The notes: generated from the letters alone by a model not told the origin. A stretch of DNA of 64,000 bases from Bacteroidales bacterium (GCA_020438105.1 JAGQVE010000008.1:68839-132838); one strand, 5' to 3'; positions 1 through 10,527 are shown, counted from the stretch's first letter. Numbers and translations are program-made.

Positions 1-403
1 CGGTAGTCAGTTTTTTAACGCCCTCTTTATAATTGTAATAAGCCTGGGGAACAGCCGTGTTGGGTTTGTGCGACCCGGCCGGACTTACACTTTCATTTTT
101 ATAATAGATCTTCACCGGCGCATCCAGTGCTTTTTCAAAGTTGATTGCACGGATGAGCGGGCTGGGACGCCATATCTTATATATATCCTGAACCTCTTCG
201 GGTATATCCACAAAACGGTCTCTTGTAACTTCCTGTTTGATCAGCTCCATCGGGAAAAGAGGAGCCAGGTCGTCGGGGCCAACGGGTTGCCGGGTTGCCG
301 GATGCAGCGGAGGCTGACAAGCGTTGGGCATATCCGCCTGAATGTTGTACCATTGGGTTGGCATCTCTTTTTCGCTCAAAAACACTTTTCTCATTTTTGT
401 CAT
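1..403 (-). CDS. trpB: TrpB2-type tryptophan synthase beta chain, N-terminal part (runs off left edge)
   Basis: This encodes the first 134 residues of a pyridoxal-phosphate enzyme that condenses indole with serine to make tryptophan. I translated it from the minus strand, starting at the ATG at 403 (MTKMRKVFLSEKEMP). The stretch SPAGSHKPNTA around residues 107-117 is the conserved PLP-binding segment, and Lys113 should form the Schiff base. The long N-terminal extension before the PLP lysine and the RPSPLIRA motif fit the TrpB2 (stand-alone, trpB-like) branch better than classical TrpB1. The rest of the gene lies outside the window. Upstream are a Trp-rich leader peptide and a terminator, so expression is probably controlled by transcription attenuation. 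The annotation is sure at family level; the TrpB2 assignment is an inference from the N-terminus only. Confidence 0.87.
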   Translation of the reverse strand, partial: MTKMRKVFLSEKEMPTQWYNIQADMPNACQPPLHPATRQPVGPDDLAPLFPMELIKQEVTRDRFVDIPEEVQDIYKIWRPSPLIRAINFEKALDAPVKIYYKNESVSPAGSHKPNTAVPQAYYNYKEGVKKLTT

Positions 404-564
404 AATCTGAAATATTAATTTGGTTAAATGAATAAATAATTTACATATTTTTTTTACAAACTCTATTAAACAGCGTATTTCATTTTTCTCAATACCGACG
501 ATTGAAAATGAACAATCACACCTTTTTATAATGTATATTCATTAATACATTTTCAATGTCGGCA

Positions 565-649
565 TTTACCCTGACAAAAGCATTGTTTTCAATGCTTTTC
601 GTCAGCCCTGCGGGCAGCATTGTCAATTTGCTTGACAATGCTGGGTAAA
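565..649. repeat. Multi-armed palindromic element in the trpB leader
   Basis: An outer stem (565-570 with 644-649) encloses three hairpins. The first is 571-575/601-605 plus 576-585/590-599, a 15-bp stem with one bulged C and a TTTT loop. The second is a small CCC-TGC-GGG hairpin at 606-614. The third is a perfect 12-bp stem, 615-626 with 632-643. The two large arms share GCATTG/CAATGC. It sits between the leader terminator and the trpB start, so it would be part of the read-through trpB mRNA. It could be a structured RNA or a REP/MITE-like repeat; copy number elsewhere in the genome would decide. Confidence 0.6.
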
Positions 650-650
650 C

Positions 651-681
651 AAAAAAAGGCGTGCCGTTTTCCGGCACGCCT
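651..681 (-). terminator. Intrinsic terminator of the trp leader (attenuator)
   Basis: On the minus strand a perfect 10-bp GC-rich stem (657-666 with 672-681, five-base loop) is followed directly by a run of seven U (651-657, the last shared with the stem foot). It lies 44 bases past the stop of the Trp-rich leader peptide and about 250 bases before trpB, which is the position of an attenuator. I can see only a 4-base CCGG complementarity between the sequence after the leader stop and the left arm, so the antiterminator pairing is not proven. Confidence 0.85.
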
Positions 682-724
682 CTGATACTTATCTTTAATA
701 TCAATTATTCTGCAAATACTCCGG

Positions 725-784
725 TCACGACACAAGGAAGATTGTGTTGCGCCACCACCAGATATTTGAAGAATTGATTGTCAT
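725..784 (-). CDS. trpL: trp leader peptide (19 aa, three tandem Trp)
   Basis: A short open frame starts at the ATG at 784 and stops with TGA at 725-727. It reads MTINSSNIWWWRNTIFLVS. The three TGG codons are consecutive (752-760). Three Trp in 19 residues is far above chance, and the frame lies between a good -7 box and a GC-rich terminator upstream of a tryptophan synthase gene. This is the standard logic of ribosome-mediated attenuation: when charged tRNA-Trp is scarce the ribosome stalls on the Trp codons and the downstream terminator fails to form. A 6-bp hairpin (ACACAA/TTGTGT, 731-748) just after the Trp codons could be the pause hairpin. Confidence 0.85.
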   Translation of the reverse strand: MTINSSNIWWWRNTIFLVS

Positions 785-803
785 TTTTCTGAATTTGTGA
801 AGA

Positions 804-811
804 CAAAAATA
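804..811 (-). promoter_or_regulatory. -7 box of the trp leader transcript
   Basis: TATTTTTG matches the Bacteroidota primary-sigma -7 consensus TAnnTTTG and predicts a transcript start near 797, about 13 bases before the leader-peptide ATG. No clear TTTG -33 element is visible at 19-21 bases upstream. Confidence 0.6.
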
Positions 812-876
812 GGGAGAAAATTTATTGCGGTCGTTAAGAAAATGTTAAACCTCTTCAAAAATTATTAAGTAGTACG

Positions 877-2478
877 TTAATTAATTAATAATTTATCTGA
901 GATCGTGTATTTGGTGGATCTAATCATTACAAAATAAGTCCCAGCTTTAAAATTTGATATATCTATTTTTTCATTATCGCTTTTTAAGAAAGATGAAAAT
1001 TCTAACTCTCCTGATAGTTTATAGAGTTTGAATTCTGTATTTGAAAAACCATTAATATAAATATAATTGCTGGTAGGATTTGGAAAGATAAAAGAAGTTT
1101 CGTTAATCTTGGAAGTTATTATGGTTTCATAATCAACATAAACCTTATATACATTAGTGTCATTATTTCCTGCTACAATCTTATAATAAAGAGTATCAGA
1201 AAAATCATTAGGAGTAACTCCAGAAATCTGATATTCATCTCCAATCCATGCTGAAGCTTGTTCAGATAATTCAAATATTGCAATAAGGTTTGAAGTAGAA
1301 ACTCCAGGAGGAAATGCACAATAAATATAATTCTGATTTATCACTCCTTCAATATCAAATGGAAGTTCAGGATTGTTTTCAACTTGGAAGTCAAATGCCA
1401 ATATCTGGTTTTCTGAGTTGGGTAAAATATCACATTCGATGGTGTATTCTTTTGATGCTCCGGTGGCGGAAATAATTGAATAATTTAAAGGTGCTGTGAA
1501 ATTATTTATTGTCGAATCAGAAACTTGCAATACCCCATCTATAAATGCATGCGCATCTTTTCGTAATGAAAATGTAGAAATAAAATTCGTTAGATCAGTT
1601 GCATAAGGAAAACTGAAAAATATGGTATCGTTTACAATTTCTCCAAAATAATCTTCATTTATATTTAAGTTATTTGTAGCTAAAAAGCTGAATTCTGTTA
1701 TGTCTGTTGAGTTAACGCCCTTGAAACTTCCCTTCTCAATGAAAAACCCGGAATCCATATAGGCATCAAATGCATCAGCTATCATTAATTTGATGTTATA
1801 TATAGAATCAGGTTGGACATAGAACTCAACAAATAGAGGAGTTGTGAATCCATCGTAATCAATATAAACCCCTCCAATGTTATCAACATAAAACCACTCA
1901 TTGGATGGAATTACATTGTTTATGCTATGAGCTCCTATATAATCTGTCGTGCCCGGAACATATCCGATTAAGCTGTCAGTGTAAAAACCACCAAAAGGAC
2001 TTGACCCTGAAACAAAAAACCCTACTCCTTCCCCATAATAAACAAATTCTGGATATTCCTCTGAGCCAAAAATACATTTCAACTGAACCATATCATATGA
2101 AGTTGTAAAATCAAATCCTAAATAGTTAATGTCATAGGAAGACATTCCGAATAAGCTATCCATAATTGGAAGTCCATCATATCCGAAGGAAGTTCCTGTT
2201 TGAGTACTATTATTTGGCCCGATAAAATCATTTGCATAACCAGTTGTAATAACTATTCCTTGATCCATATTTAAATCTGTAACTGTATTAGCTGAAAATA
2301 TTGCATTTGAAACGTTTGTTCCAATGTATTCAACATTATTAAAGATTATTGAAGTATCACATATTTCCTGTACAAGATTTTCAGGAGGTGGCCCAACTGA
2401 TAAGTTGAATTGTGCATACAATTCATTTGATGTGATAGTAAATATATATAGGGTAATAATGGTTAAAAAATACTTCAT
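877..2478 (-). CDS. Secreted choice-of-anchor L protein with T9SS type A sorting domain
   Basis: This 533-residue protein has an N-terminal signal peptide (about residues 1-23, ending LYAQ). An N-terminal half with the pattern IVITTGYANDFIGPN and GSEEYPEFV is typical of the choice-of-anchor L domain found in surface or secreted proteins. Two consecutive beta-rich repeats follow (roughly 260-350 and 360-450) that resemble DUF5018-like domains: FAFP-type strand, ANLIAIFELS and a closing YKVYVDYE. The last 75 residues (FIFPNPTSNYIYI to the terminal KLLIN) are a T9SS type A sorting signal, so the protein should cross the outer membrane and be surface-attached or released. Its binding partner is unknown. 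The gene is monocistronic and AT-rich. Confidence 0.8.
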   Translation of the reverse strand: MKYFLTIITLYIFTITSNELYAQFNLSVGPPPENLVQEICDTSIIFNNVEYIGTNVSNAIFSANTVTDLNMDQGIVITTGYANDFIGPNNSTQTGTSFGYDGLPIMDSLFGMSSYDINYLGFDFTTSYDMVQLKCIFGSEEYPEFVYYGEGVGFFVSGSSPFGGFYTDSLIGYVPGTTDYIGAHSINNVIPSNEWFYVDNIGGVYIDYDGFTTPLFVEFYVQPDSIYNIKLMIADAFDAYMDSGFFIEKGSFKGVNSTDITEFSFLATNNLNINEDYFGEIVNDTIFFSFPYATDLTNFISTFSLRKDAHAFIDGVLQVSDSTINNFTAPLNYSIISATGASKEYTIECDILPNSENQILAFDFQVENNPELPFDIEGVINQNYIYCAFPPGVSTSNLIAIFELSEQASAWIGDEYQISGVTPNDFSDTLYYKIVAGNNDTNVYKVYVDYETIITSKINETSFIFPNPTSNYIYINGFSNTEFKLYKLSGELEFSSFLKSDNEKIDISNFKAGTYFVMIRSTKYTISDKLLIN

Positions 2479-2644
2479 TTTCTTCTGAGATATTGATATA
2501 CAATATTAATAAAAATGAATAAACCATCGAAGCAAGACGTTAAATGGTTTTAAAATAAATTCCATTCCACTTCAACTCAAACGCTTTTATCAAAAACCAT
2601 AGTAAAAAATCCTCACCCCCCGTTAAAGAGATTCATCCTGAGAG

Positions 2645-2652
2645 TATCTTTG
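2645..2652 (+). promoter_or_regulatory. -7 box for the GNAT/ATP-grasp gene
   Basis: TATCTTTG matches TAnnTTTG and predicts a start near 2660, 45 bases before the ATG at 2705. The -33 region (GTTA at 2622-2625) is poor. Confidence 0.5.
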
Positions 2653-2704
2653 CAGTATAAAAATCCTAATTCTTATATGAATAATCGCTTGATTATTTGC
2701 ACAC

Positions 2705-4669
2705 ATGAAAGTTAAACTTACAAAGGCAACTCCTGAGGATCTACCTTTTCTGGAGCATATTGAAAACACTTGTTTTCCGGATTTCCAACGTTCTTCACGC
2801 AGAATATTGCGAATGGCCTTCAACAGCCCCATTCAGGAGGTTTTATTAAGCCGGATAAAAACAGGTAATAACTGGAAGCAAGCGGGTTCATTGATCATTT
2901 ATAAATACAAACATGTCATCCGGATATATTCCATAGCCGTATTGCCTGAGTTCAGGGGTCAACAGGTGGGAGCAGCCATGGTTCATCGCTGTGTGGAACG
3001 GGCCCGCGAGGGTGGTTTTCATAAAATAAGCCTGGAAGCCTGGGCCGAGGATAAAAAACTGATCTCATGGTATGAGAGCTTCGGATTTACCCAGTCGGCG
3101 CAATTGCCTGATTATTATGCCCCGGGCAAAGATGCGGTGAAAATGGAATTTCAGTTGGTGAACAAAAAAATTAAAAGACCCCGTGAAAACCTGATCGTTG
3201 TTGATCATAAAAAAAGTTTTACCTGCGATATTGAAAATGTGAAGGTAATCACCGCCAGGCAATACATTACCGATATAAAATACCAGGAACTTAAAAATGC
3301 CAGGGTTTTCAACCTTTGTAACTCGTATCGTTATCAGAGTCTGGGATATTATGTGTCGCTGCTTGCCTCAGCACGCGATCACCGGGTGATACCAAGTGTA
3401 GCTACCATTGGCGATTACCGCAATATCTCCATTGTAAAAAGTCTTTCCACCGAAATGGATGACCTGCTGCAGAAATCATTGAACGGTTTGCCGGAACCCA
3501 AATTTGAAATTACCATTTATTTCGGGCAGTGTTTGGATGATAAATACAAAGCGCTGGCATCAAGATTATACAAACTGTTTGAAACACCTGCACTGAAGAT
3601 CAGTTTTACACACAGCGATAAATGGTATATTCAAAAGGTGGTTCCCCTGGGAATAGATAAAATTTCGGAAGGCGAAACCGAAATTCTCAAAACAATGATG
3701 GAGGATTATTTCAGTCGAAAAAGGTTTGCCATTCCACGCCTCAAAAACTATAAATATGACCTGGCCATTTTGATCAATCCCAATGATACAAATCCCCCAT
3801 CCAATCAGCGGGCACTGGATAAATTTAAAGCCGCAGCCGACCGGCAGGGTTTTTATGTGGAGCTGATCAATAAAGATGACCTGAACCGTTTAAGCGAATT
3901 TGATGCTTTGCTCATCCGTGAAACCACCAACGTCAATAACTACACCTACAGTTTTTCGCGAATGGCCTATTCCGAGGGGCTGGTGGTGATTGATGAGCCC
4001 TGGTCGATTTTACGCTGTTCGAACAAAATATATTTATACGAGCGCATGGCCCTGAACCGGATAAAGATGCCGGCATCTACCGTTATTTCAAGGGAATCAG
4101 TTCGGCAAATGAAAACGGAAAATTTGCAGTTTCCATTAATATTAAAAGCACCCGATGGTTCTTTTTCGACGGGTGTGAAAAAAGTAAATAACAGGGATGA
4201 ATTGTTGCAACAATTAAAGATACTCTTTAAATCTTCTGACCTGATAATTGCACAATCTTTTATTCCTACGGATTTTGACTGGCGAATCGGTATTTTAAAT
4301 AATGAGCCTTTATTTGCATGCAAATATTTTATGGCGCGTGGTCACTGGCAAATTTACAATTGGGAAGGAAGTAAAGAAGATCGCGAAGGAACTTTTGAAG
4401 TTGTCCCTGTGCCGGAAGTACCCGAAAAAGTAATTAAAACTGCACTTAAGGCAGCAGCACTCATCGGTGATGGATTATATGGGGTGGATTTAAAGGAAGT
4501 GAATGGAGAGGTTTACCTGATTGAAGTAAATGACAATCCCAATATTGATGCAGGAGTTGAGGACAAATTGCTTGGAAACGAATTGTATAATCGTATTATC
4601 CGGGTTCTTTACGATCGGATAGAAACTTCGCGAAACGCTTCAAAGTTTGTTGCAGCCGACCCGGTGTAA
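2705..4669 (+). CDS. GNAT acetyltransferase / RimK-like ATP-grasp ligase fusion
   Basis: Three domains lie on one 654-residue chain. Residues 1-150 are a GNAT N-acetyltransferase with the acetyl-CoA loop PEFRGQQVGAAM near residue 83. Residues about 165-350 resemble the RLAN domain that precedes RimK-like ligases. Residues about 360-640 are an ATP-grasp fold, with FPLILKAPDGSFSTGV as the nucleotide-binding strand and a C-terminal EVNDNPNIDAG metal-binding motif. Family knowledge (RimK-type amide ligases joined to acetyltransferases in predicted peptide or metabolite modification systems) suggests it makes an amide bond to an amino acid or peptide and acetylates the substrate or product. The substrate is unknown, and no peptide substrate gene is visible nearby. 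Confidence 0.82.
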   Translation: MKVKLTKATPEDLPFLEHIENTCFPDFQRSSRRILRMAFNSPIQEVLLSRIKTGNNWKQAGSLIIYKYKHVIRIYSIAVLPEFRGQQVGAAMVHRCVERAREGGFHKISLEAWAEDKKLISWYESFGFTQSAQLPDYYAPGKDAVKMEFQLVNKKIKRPRENLIVVDHKKSFTCDIENVKVITARQYITDIKYQELKNARVFNLCNSYRYQSLGYYVSLLASARDHRVIPSVATIGDYRNISIVKSLSTEMDDLLQKSLNGLPEPKFEITIYFGQCLDDKYKALASRLYKLFETPALKISFTHSDKWYIQKVVPLGIDKISEGETEILKTMMEDYFSRKRFAIPRLKNYKYDLAILINPNDTNPPSNQRALDKFKAAADRQGFYVELINKDDLNRLSEFDALLIRETTNVNNYTYSFSRMAYSEGLVVIDEPWSILRCSNKIYLYERMALNRIKMPASTVISRESVRQMKTENLQFPLILKAPDGSFSTGVKKVNNRDELLQQLKILFKSSDLIIAQSFIPTDFDWRIGILNNEPLFACKYFMARGHWQIYNWEGSKEDREGTFEVVPVPEVPEKVIKTALKAAALIGDGLYGVDLKEVNGEVYLIEVNDNPNIDAGVEDKLLGNELYNRIIRVLYDRIETSRNASKFVAADPV

Positions 4670-4699
4670 AAAAAGGTGATCCAATTTTGAATCACCTTT
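4670..4699 (-). terminator. Terminator downstream of katG
   Basis: A perfect 9-bp stem (4672-4680 with 4691-4699) has a 10-base loop. On the minus strand it is followed by a run of eight U that extends to the stop codon of the convergent gene, so it works best for katG. On the plus strand the T-run is only three bases. Confidence 0.75.
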
Positions 4700-4728
4700 A
4701 TACTCATGCTTGCTGTCAAATTCTGTTG

Positions 4729-7065
<2,337 letters not shown>

Positions 7066-7172
7066 TCAGGTGGGGATATCATTGCATGCAATAGAAAAAT
7101 AACCTGACCTAATGAAGTTTTAGCCAATTTTGCAAATAGAAAAAAGTATTGATAAAATACTTATTAAGTGAA

Positions 7173-7910
7173 TTAATGGCAGCATGGTTCCTGCATATTC
7201 ATCTCCATTTTCATCCCGCCTCCTTGTTTTAATTCAAGTTTTTCAGCCGGTGGACTAATATATGGAATTCCCAGGCTTAAACCACGAAGGATGAATATGA
7301 TGCCCAGAATGACGATAAATACAGGAACAACTTTACTTACTTTTCTTCTTAATCCTGCGCTCAACACATTACCGGCCAGGGCAAGTATCAGCAGGGCGGG
7401 AGTTGTGCCCAGGCCAAACAGAACCATAAAAACGATTCCCATTAATACATCGTTGGTATTGATTGCTCCTGCCAGCGCCATATACACCAATCCGCAGGGC
7501 AATAAGCCATTTAAAATTCCAATAAAAAGCAGAGATTGCAAAGAATGATTTTTAAAAAGATTACGGAAACGTCCGATCAGCCTACTGGCATACCCTGTAA
7601 ATATCCGGTCGAAGTTAATTTTTTCGCGAAAAACTACAGGAAATAATACGGAAGTGATCATGATAATTCCCAAACCTATGGATGCCCATTGCTGAAATCC
7701 GGCCAGGGCAATTCCCAAACCAAGCAATCCAAAAATACCCCCCATGATGCCATAAGTTATTGTGCGCCCGATATTATACAACAACCCACCGGCAATTTTT
7801 AACGGCCAGTTATGTTTATGCAGGGGAATGGCTACAGCTATGGGGCCACACATGCCAAGGCAATGAAGACTTCCCACCAAACCAATCATAAATGCCGTAA
7901 TCAGTTCCAT
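7173..7910 (-). CDS. TauE/SafE (DsbD_2-like) membrane protein linked to cbb3 oxidase
   Basis: This 245-residue integral membrane protein has about six hydrophobic segments. The first contains GSLHCLGMCGP (His16, Cys17, Met20, Cys21) and the C-terminal tail is rich in Met and ends EPCCH; both look like metal-binding sites. Proteins of this TauE/SafE or DsbD_2-like family are often encoded at the end of cbb3 oxidase clusters in Bacteroidota. The gene follows ccoH by 9 bases here, so a role in copper handling or oxidase assembly is a reasonable inference. It should not be read as a proven sulfite exporter. It is the last gene of the cco cluster on this strand. Confidence 0.75.
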   Translation of the reverse strand: MELITAFMIGLVGSLHCLGMCGPIAVAIPLHKHNWPLKIAGGLLYNIGRTITYGIMGGIFGLLGLGIALAGFQQWASIGLGIIMITSVLFPVVFREKINFDRIFTGYASRLIGRFRNLFKNHSLQSLLFIGILNGLLPCGLVYMALAGAINTNDVLMGIVFMVLFGLGTTPALLILALAGNVLSAGLRRKVSKVVPVFIVILGIIFILRGLSLGIPYISPPAEKLELKQGGGMKMEMNMQEPCCH

Positions 7911-7919
7911 AACTATTTT

Positions 7920-8375
7920 TTAATAAAGGTTTATCAGCAAAGCCTCTTCCTGGTAGTACTCGGTATCGCCCACTTTGTAATTGATTTGAATGATGTACCG
8001 GCCATTCTGTAAAATGTCGGTTGGGAAATTTTGCCTTCCCAAGCTATCGGTTTCAATTTCAAAAACGATATCACCTTTTTTGTCGGAAGGGCGATAAAAT
8101 GTGATGGTTCCGCTAATGTTAGCCGGTACAAAAAATGGTTGAAATGCAAGCAGTATCATGTCGCCGGTATTTTCAACAATCACCTGCTGCTCCAGTTTTC
8201 TGGCATTTTCTTCCTTATCAATTTGCTGCTGATATTCCAGGGCTTTGGGATAATAATCCCTTTCAACAAGATCAAAATTTTGTTGAACAGAAAAATAAAC
8301 CAGACCAATAATAAATGCCATAAAAGCAATGATTCCGATCAATATCCCGGTGCCCCAATTCCATTTAATACGCAT
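7920..8375 (-). CDS. ccoH: CcoH/FixH-family oxidase assembly protein
   Basis: This is a small membrane-anchored protein of the FixH/CcoH family, needed for cbb3 oxidase maturation or stability. I use the ATG at 8375 (MRIKWNWGTG), which gives 151 residues and places the start 7 bases after the ccoG stop; the frame is open further upstream, but that would run into ccoG. Residues 9-30 form one transmembrane helix. NFDLVERDYYPKALEYQQQID is the typical FixH segment immediately after it, followed by a periplasmic beta-rich domain (FYRPSDKKGDIVFEIE). The position between ccoG and the TauE-like gene supports the assignment. Confidence 0.85.
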   Translation of the reverse strand: MRIKWNWGTGILIGIIAFMAFIIGLVYFSVQQNFDLVERDYYPKALEYQQQIDKEENARKLEQQVIVENTGDMILLAFQPFFVPANISGTITFYRPSDKKGDIVFEIETDSLGRQNFPTDILQNGRYIIQINYKVGDTEYYQEEALLINLY

Positions 8376-8382
8376 AAGTGTA

Positions 8383-9801
8383 TTATTTATCCAATGAAGG
8401 AGGACCAATGAATGTTACTTCGTATTCATCAATCATTTTTCCATCGGAGTATATTCCAAATTTAAGTTTTGTATTCGAAGATTTTAGTTGATCTTTTTTG
8501 AGTACAGCAAGGAATCCACCTGATTTGGCTTCACCCTTTTCAATTACCAGTTTATCACCCATCGGGATCACCTGTCCGGCAGGTTCCAGTAATTTAAGCT
8601 CAACGGTATGGGATTCGCGGGTTTTATTTACTACTTCCAATTCGTAAATATTGCTGTAACTATCGTCGCCATATTCCTGGAAAAGTGTTCCTCTTTGGCG
8701 TAAGATGGTGGTTTCAAAATCGGTTCGGAATGCAAAAAGAGTTCCAACCAGGATCAACAGAGCAGTTAGGAAAACTGAATATGCAATGGATCTGGGAGTG
8801 AAAATTGACTTTTTGCCTTCCATAATACCTTTCTCCGAATCGTATCGGATCAGTCCGCGGGGCCGCTTGATCCTGTCCATAACAGCATCACACGCATCAA
8901 TACAAGCAGTGCAATTGATACATTCAAGTTGGGTGCCGTTCCTGATGTCGATATTTGTGGGACAAACCATAACACAACTATGACAATCTATACAATCACC
9001 TTTCCCGCTGGCATCTCTGTCTTCAAGGGGGTTATGTTTTCCTTTTGGCTCACCTCTGACATGGTCATAAGCCACAACAATTGATTTTTCATCAAGTAAC
9101 ACACCCTGTAATCTGCCGTATGGGCAGGCAATGGTACAAACCTGCTCCCGGAAAAAGGCAAAAATGAAATAGAATGCGCCTGAAAATACTACCACTGCCA
9201 GAAAGGTTACGGCATGTTGCAGCGGGCCATCAGTGATCAAAAGCTTGAGTTCATCAATGCTGATGAGGTAGGCCAAAAAAGTATTGGCCACCAGAAAAGC
9301 GAATGTGAAAAAGATGATATGCTTAAGTGATTTTTTCCAGACTTTTTCAAAATTCCACTCTTGTCTGGCCAGTTTTTTTTGTTTGTTGTAATCGCCTTCA
9401 ATCCAGTATTCAACCTGCCGGAAAACAAATTCCATAAAAATGGTTTGTGGGCAAACCCATCCGCAGAATATCCTGCCAAAAACCACGGTAAACAAAATAA
9501 TAAATACAACCAGTGAAATAATACTGAGCACAATCAGATGAAAATCCTGTGGCCAGAAAATTACTCCGAAGATGATAAATTTTCTTTCGAGGACATTTAA
9601 AAGCACCAGTGGATCGCCTTTATACTTGATAAAAGGAATTACGAATAAAAAAAGCAGCAAAATGGCGGCTACTATTTTACGATAGTTGTATAACCTCCCT
9701 TTGGGCTTTTTAGGATAAACCCAAACCCGTTTGCCATCGGCGTTTACCGTAGTTAATTTATCCCTGAAACTTCCCTGTGTGTTTTTGTTTTCTTCTGACA
9801 T
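8383..9801 (-). CDS. ccoG: Cytochrome c oxidase accessory protein CcoG (FixG)
   Basis: CcoG is a polyferredoxin-like membrane protein that helps assemble the cbb3 oxidase, probably by reducing Cu(II) for the CuB site. The 472 residues contain about five membrane segments. FCGWVCPQTIFMEFVFRQVE lies near residue 115. Two [4Fe-4S] motifs sit near residues 265-305 (CIDCHSCVMVCPTNIDIRNG and CINCTACIDACDAVM). The C-terminal part is an Ig-like periplasmic domain. Length and motif order match the family. A strong hairpin lies in the 94-base gap between ccoP and this gene, so it may be expressed at a lower level than the structural subunits. Confidence 0.95.
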   Translation of the reverse strand: MSEENKNTQGSFRDKLTTVNADGKRVWVYPKKPKGRLYNYRKIVAAILLLFLFVIPFIKYKGDPLVLLNVLERKFIIFGVIFWPQDFHLIVLSIISLVVFIILFTVVFGRIFCGWVCPQTIFMEFVFRQVEYWIEGDYNKQKKLARQEWNFEKVWKKSLKHIIFFTFAFLVANTFLAYLISIDELKLLITDGPLQHAVTFLAVVVFSGAFYFIFAFFREQVCTIACPYGRLQGVLLDEKSIVVAYDHVRGEPKGKHNPLEDRDASGKGDCIDCHSCVMVCPTNIDIRNGTQLECINCTACIDACDAVMDRIKRPRGLIRYDSEKGIMEGKKSIFTPRSIAYSVFLTALLILVGTLFAFRTDFETTILRQRGTLFQEYGDDSYSNIYELEVVNKTRESHTVELKLLEPAGQVIPMGDKLVIEKGEAKSGGFLAVLKKDQLKSSNTKLKFGIYSDGKMIDEYEVTFIGPPSLDK

Positions 9802-9843
9802 ATTTAACGCATCTAATTATTTTCAATATATCTCAATTGATCA

Positions 9844-9879
9844 AAAAATTTGGCAATAGAACCCTATTGCCAAATTTTT
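9844..9879 (-). terminator. 16-bp hairpin between ccoP and ccoG
   Basis: A perfect 16-bp stem (9844-9859 with 9864-9879) carries a four-base loop. Because the outer part of the stem is A/T rich, the minus-strand RNA has a run of U at its 3' side. It could be a leaky terminator or a 3'-end stabiliser separating ccoNQP from the assembly genes. Confidence 0.75.
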
Positions 9880-9895
9880 CAACTTAATTATTAAT

Positions 9896-10507
9896 CTAAT
9901 AAGGCCATGCCATTTCTTCTCCCTGCGGTGCTTTGGGATTTGCAGGGGTGGTTCCATGGAGCTTTTCGATGATGAAGCTGATCACCTCCAAACGCTGAGT
10001 TGGTGAAAGCTGATCTTTGTAAGGGATCATCCCTTTTTCGATAACACCATTGGTAACTGTATTGAACATATCCTCTACGGTATTGCCATGGATCCAGTAA
10101 TTATCAGTCATATTAGGACCTACCAAACCTCCACCATCATATAAGTGGCAAACCTGGCAAATTTTGTCCCATGTTTCTTTTCCGTTTGCCAGTGAAGCAT
10201 CATCCGTGAGGACTTTAATTTCAAATTGAGCTGTGGGCTGAGAAGCCGCATTATCTTTGGCTTCAGCCATGGCAGCATCATATTCCCGGATTTGGTATAG
10301 ATCATCTGAATCAAGTACCCATAAGCGGATCATATAAACAATACCAAAAACAATGGTGATATAGAATAACCATTTCCACCATGGCGGAAGGTCATTGTCC
10401 AATTCTTTAATGCCATCGTACTCATGGTCTTTAATCAGGCGCTCATTGGTAAGCGTGTCTAATTCGTAATCCTGATTTGTATTTTTTGTTGTATCTTCTG
10501 TTGTCAT
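9896..10507 (-). CDS. ccoP: cbb3 oxidase subunit III, mono-haem CcoP
   Basis: This membrane-anchored cytochrome c passes electrons to the catalytic subunit. Residues about 42-63 are the single transmembrane helix, preceded by the family motif YDGIKELDNDLPPWW. Only one haem c site is present, CQVCH at residues 117-121, with a plausible axial Met in EKGMIPYKDQL. Proteobacterial CcoP is about 300 residues with two haem c domains; this one has 203 residues and one domain. It lies 20 bases after ccoQ. The downstream 16-bp hairpin may end or weaken the transcript. Confidence 0.92.
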   Translation of the reverse strand: MTTEDTTKNTNQDYELDTLTNERLIKDHEYDGIKELDNDLPPWWKWLFYITIVFGIVYMIRLWVLDSDDLYQIREYDAAMAEAKDNAASQPTAQFEIKVLTDDASLANGKETWDKICQVCHLYDGGGLVGPNMTDNYWIHGNTVEDMFNTVTNGVIEKGMIPYKDQLSPTQRLEVISFIIEKLHGTTPANPKAPQGEEMAWPY

Positions 10508-10527
10508 ATTGCTTGATGTTTATTTTG

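Noticed and set aside
68..418. 116-residue open frame on the plus strand
   Set aside because: It is antisense to the trpB N-terminus, whose minus-strand translation has clear TrpB motifs.
516..704. 62-residue open frame on the minus strand before trpB
   Set aside because: It reads through the terminator and the hairpin cluster; the repeats and not codon use explain it.
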